Assembly (NCBI RefSeq): GCF_003589595.1
Contig: NW_020653337.1
Location: forward strand, 1,337,265-1,401,264
Length of the DNA stretch: 64,000 nt
DNA from: Hyposmocoma kahamanoa
Taxonomy: Eukaryota > Arthropoda > Insecta > Lepidoptera > Cosmopterigidae
Direction: 5' to 3'
The position numbers and the translations under genes were made by a program. Below, piece after piece: positions 61,275 to 64,000 of this stretch (position 1 is the stretch's first letter; the number at the start of each line of letters is the position of its first letter). The notes beneath the pieces were generated by a model. The model had not been told where the DNA came from. It worked only from the letters and a program-made list of their open reading frames with translations, and did no database searches.

Positions 61275-62499
61275 CTTGAGCTGCGGCCGTTAACGGAGAC
61301 CCTAACAAAACTAGCTGCTAACAAGAGTATATACGTACAAAAGATTTAGGAATTAAAATTTTTGATACAGTCTTCAAGACTTCCAGTTTCCCGTAAAGCG
61401 TCTAAATAACATGTCTTAGAATAAAAGTGTTCTATACTATCATCTAATTTTTCTATTAATTGCTTATAAAATTATCAGATCTTTTCGTAGGTACGCGTCA
61501 ACTTCGCAGATGTTACCAGTATTATGTATGTAGGGAATGGAAGACTTGAGAAAGCTCAGTGCTGATCACCATCTGACGCCAAGCGTATGTTGTATGCTAA
61601 GGCCGGTTTACCTTCAAGATAAACACTTAACAATGACCAAGACTGCTTCATCAGCTTCATAAACTACTGGTGTATTCATTATTAGCTCAATAACAATGAC
61701 TTCTTGAACAAATTATGAAAAATAAGAAACGAAGTACCTATAGTCCTATAGTCCTATTCATTGACCCTTTATCAACGACGATTTTTGAAAAAATTGGTCA
61801 TGATATTGATCTCAATACGTCAAATAGTATTTTTACGTCTTTGTCATATGCTTAGAGGATGGACAAAAATAAGGTCATATGTTACGACAAAGAGAACTTT
61901 TAACTTCCATCCTCTTAGAGGATGGAAAAAAAAGATAAATCTTCATTTCTTTGTACAATAAAATCAATCCTTTTTGTAGTCTACAAAGAAATCATATTTA
62001 CTAACCTGATGGGAAAAAAACTAAGAGGATCTTAGAGGTGGAAAAAAAAAGGATACATATCCATCCTGTAGATCTTATCCTCTTAAGCTGTAGATAATCA
62101 TGTGTTTGTAGATCGATATCATAGAGAAACATATAAAAATGAAAATCTGTGTTATTTGGTCTTTGCTTTTAACCTTCAATAATTTTTTTTAGTCACAATC
62201 AAAGAGAATTCATAAGTGTCATATTTTATGAGTATTTTGAATATTTTTTTAATATTTTCATGATTGTGTGATCTCTTACAAATAAATAACATAAGGCGTA
62301 GAGATAATGACGTCCTTTCTTATTTAATGCCAAATAAATTATTTATTTATTATTATTATTATTGATGCAGGTAGCAAAACCTGAACAAAAGAAGTCGTGT
62401 ATTTTCTACCTTGGAATCATATCTATTTTAAGTTTTTCCTGTTTGCATGTGCTTCTTATTCGAGGCATAGGCTGGGCATAATCAGCCCCAACTCTAAAG
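61275..62499. promoter_or_regulatory. Divergent intergenic region between the two channel genes
   Basis: 1,225 bp between opposing ATGs, the only place for the 5' UTRs and promoters unless upstream non-coding exons exist. No clear TATA/Inr can be assigned. It holds a cluster of AGAGGAT(GG) motifs on both strands, including an 11-bp-arm palindrome at 61905-61927, and a short TTA microsatellite near 62345. Shared regulation is inference. Confidence 0.5.
61905..61927. repeat. Perfect palindrome in divergent promoter region
   Basis: Arms TTCCATCCTCT and AGAGGATGGAA around one central T. Related AGAGGAT or GAGGTGG words recur near 61851, 62023 and 62034, and in reverse near 62085. Confidence 0.7.
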
Positions 62500-62586
62500 A
62501 TGTCCATGTCATACTCTCGGGCTAGCCGGCTCGCTAGTTTAAACCACAAGGAATTCGACTTCCAGTTCTTTGTGTACCAACAAGAG
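62500..62586 (+). CDS. Paralog exon 1: N-terminus
   Basis: 29 residues, MSMSYSRASR ... FVYQQE, then GTAAGC. Starts at the ATG equivalent to that at 61274; 22 of 29 residues identical. Confidence 0.86.
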
Positions 62587-63682
62587 GTAAGCTTTGTTAA
62601 TCGTTCTCACAGTAAGGTACGTTAAAGTTTAGTTGCAATTATCTATTTTTGCCAAACTATATACATAACAGTTTAGGGATCGTCTGGTTAAGGTCTATTT
62701 TTAAGATAACAAATTTTTGAAAACTGGGTTAGTCATTTGGCATTTTCAAAGGATTTTTACCTTTTATCACCAGGCTATATATAACTCAAACTGAAAATTA
62801 CGTGTTCAAAATATTATTGTCATATTAACAGGTTACCATGATCAAAATAGTTATTAGCTTTTGTTAGTTTTACAACTTTGATTTCCGTCAAAATATTTAA
62901 AATGAAATTCAAGATTTCGCTTGCGTTACTTATTGCGTCCATTTAGAGTCCAAAGTTTATATCTGTATTAATCAAGACACATTTCGTGATAAACTACTTA
63001 TTCAATTTTAGGTGGAGTATAAAACATGGCTTGGTGCCAAAAGAGTGAGTCGGTGGATCCACCGGATCGCTGACGACACCAGTTGGAACTGCTTCATGTG
63101 CATGATCTCGCTGTTCGCCATCGTGTTTGTGGCCGTTCAAGTTGGTGTTGAAACTGCGCTTCACGAGATAGTGTTCCACATTTTTTATAACGTGATTTAT
63201 TTCGTGAATTCAGCGTTATTGTTTTACATCCAGTTTGCAAAGCTCCAAAAGAGTACTTGGGCCACCAAATGTTAGTTGATGCATCATTTCTCTACGCCTT
63301 TCCAACTCACGCTAAGTTTTCACTCATCTCACAATTTTTGCAGTCGGCTTTGTGCTCGACGTCCTGTCAAATGTTCATTACCTTATGTACTATCTCTTCA
63401 CCATCGGCATCGTGCCGTTATGGGTGTGCCGAAATGCCAAAATTGCTTGCTACTACCTGCGTTTGTACCGTCCTGTGCGATACCTCTGTGAGTAATGACT
63501 CTTTTCTACTGAATAGTTTTTCGGCTCGAGAACAAACTAACGGATTGTGGCATTTGACTGCAGGGTTTCTGAACGACACCCATCTTATCGGTGGTGGTGT
63601 GATCGGAACTACACTCAAGTACGTGTACATATTCTGTTTGCTCCGCGTAACTTACGCTATACTTTGGATCCATCTGATATGG
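62500..63682 (+). CDS. Paralogous CNG-like channel gene, 5' part (4 exons, runs off right edge)
   Basis: Head-to-head copy of the giant gene. Four exons (62500-62586, 63012-63270, 63344-63487, 63564-63682) encode the N-terminus and S1-S5 of a repeat-1 unit. Intron phases at the first three junctions (0, 1, 1) equal those of exons 1-3 of the minus-strand gene; the minus gene carries S5, turret and pore helix in one exon, while here S5 ends at a phase-0 donor GTATGT. The unit has the same six-segment logic; the pore is outside the window. It is presumably another multi-repeat channel, but only repeat 1 is visible. Confidence 0.85.
63012..63270 (+). CDS. Paralog exon 2: S1-S2
   Basis: Acceptor CAATTTTAG, donor GTTAGT, ends phase 1. 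VEYKTWLGAKRVSRWIHRIA, S1 CFMCMISLFAIVFVAVQVG, S2 FHIFYNVIYFVNSALLFYI. Pairs with exon 2 at 58776-59043. Confidence 0.88.
63344..63487 (+). CDS. Paralog exon 3: S3-S4
   Basis: Acceptor TTTTTGCAG, donor GTGAGT. GFVLDVLSNVHYLMYYLF then S4-like YYLRLYRPVRYL. Slightly more basic S4 than the minus-strand copy. Confidence 0.88.
63564..63682 (+). CDS. Paralog exon 4: S4-S5
   Basis: Acceptor GACTGCAG, donor GTATGT, ends phase 0. WFLNDTHLIGGGVIGTTLK, then S5 YVYIFCLLRVTYAILWIHL. The HLIW end recalls the HW motif at the end of S5 in CNG channels. Confidence 0.85.
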
Positions 63683-64000
63683 GTATGTAAGACATCATAG
63701 TAGTTATAATTATATATTATTTATTATATATACTTTAGTAGCAGTAGAGATTCTTGTGAAAGAGTTTGGCCAGTTTTCAGCCACTCCAAAAATATGTCTG
63801 AAGTGATATATGCAGATTTTATTGACATAAGCAATTTGGATCCAGGGGACATTCCATCTTCAAATTCGGTTTTTTTATTTTTGCCCTTCCTTCAATGCAT
63901 GCTGGTCTCTCCCTTTTCAGCTGATGTTATTGTAGAAACGACTTTAGTGCCTTTTTGAGCCAGCACATGCGCGGGGCGGTTATTTAATTGGAGGCTAGTC

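Overview
The window looks like nuclear DNA of an insect, most likely a moth or butterfly (Lepidoptera). The reasons are spliceosomal introns, an AT-rich background, and a dense load of hAT-type MITEs, Penelope-like elements, R1- and jockey/CR1-type LINE fragments, a dead mariner and tRNA-derived SINEs. The taxonomic call is inference. One assembly gap of Ns lies at 5505-5904.

The main content is one very large minus-strand gene. It starts at 61274 and runs leftward past position 796 and off the window. I assembled 36 coding exons by eye (about 5.36 kb, about 1,790 residues). All joins keep frame, with GT-AG introns apart from two GC-AG introns; one exon (S5 of repeat 4) was not found. The product is a multi-repeat cation-channel protein. 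Each repeat has six membrane segments with a pore loop, then a C-linker and a cyclic-nucleotide-binding-like domain (CNBD). Repeat 1 is 61274-47822, repeat 2 is 46569-30740, repeat 3 is 26094-11166, and repeat 4 is 8815-796 (incomplete). This layout matches the single-chain four-repeat CNGK/tetraKCNG type of channel. All four selectivity filters differ from the usual GYG or T-x-G-E forms, and the three visible CNBDs lack the usual ligand-contacting Glu and Arg.

A second gene starts head-to-head at 62500 on the plus strand. Its four visible exons (62500-63682) encode the same N-terminus and S1-S5 of a repeat-1 paralog, with introns at matching positions and phases, and it leaves the window on the right. 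The 1.2 kb between the two ATGs (61275-62499) should hold a shared divergent promoter.

Everything else is intron filled with mobile elements: seven hAT MITEs with 8-bp target duplications, several Penelope-like elements (one with a GIY-YIG ORF), a truncated R1-like LINE nested in one of them, other non-LTR reverse-transcriptase remnants, a mariner pseudogene, TIR MITEs, tRNA-derived SINEs and an abundant unclassified repeat. I see no intact host gene other than the two channels and no functional RNA gene.
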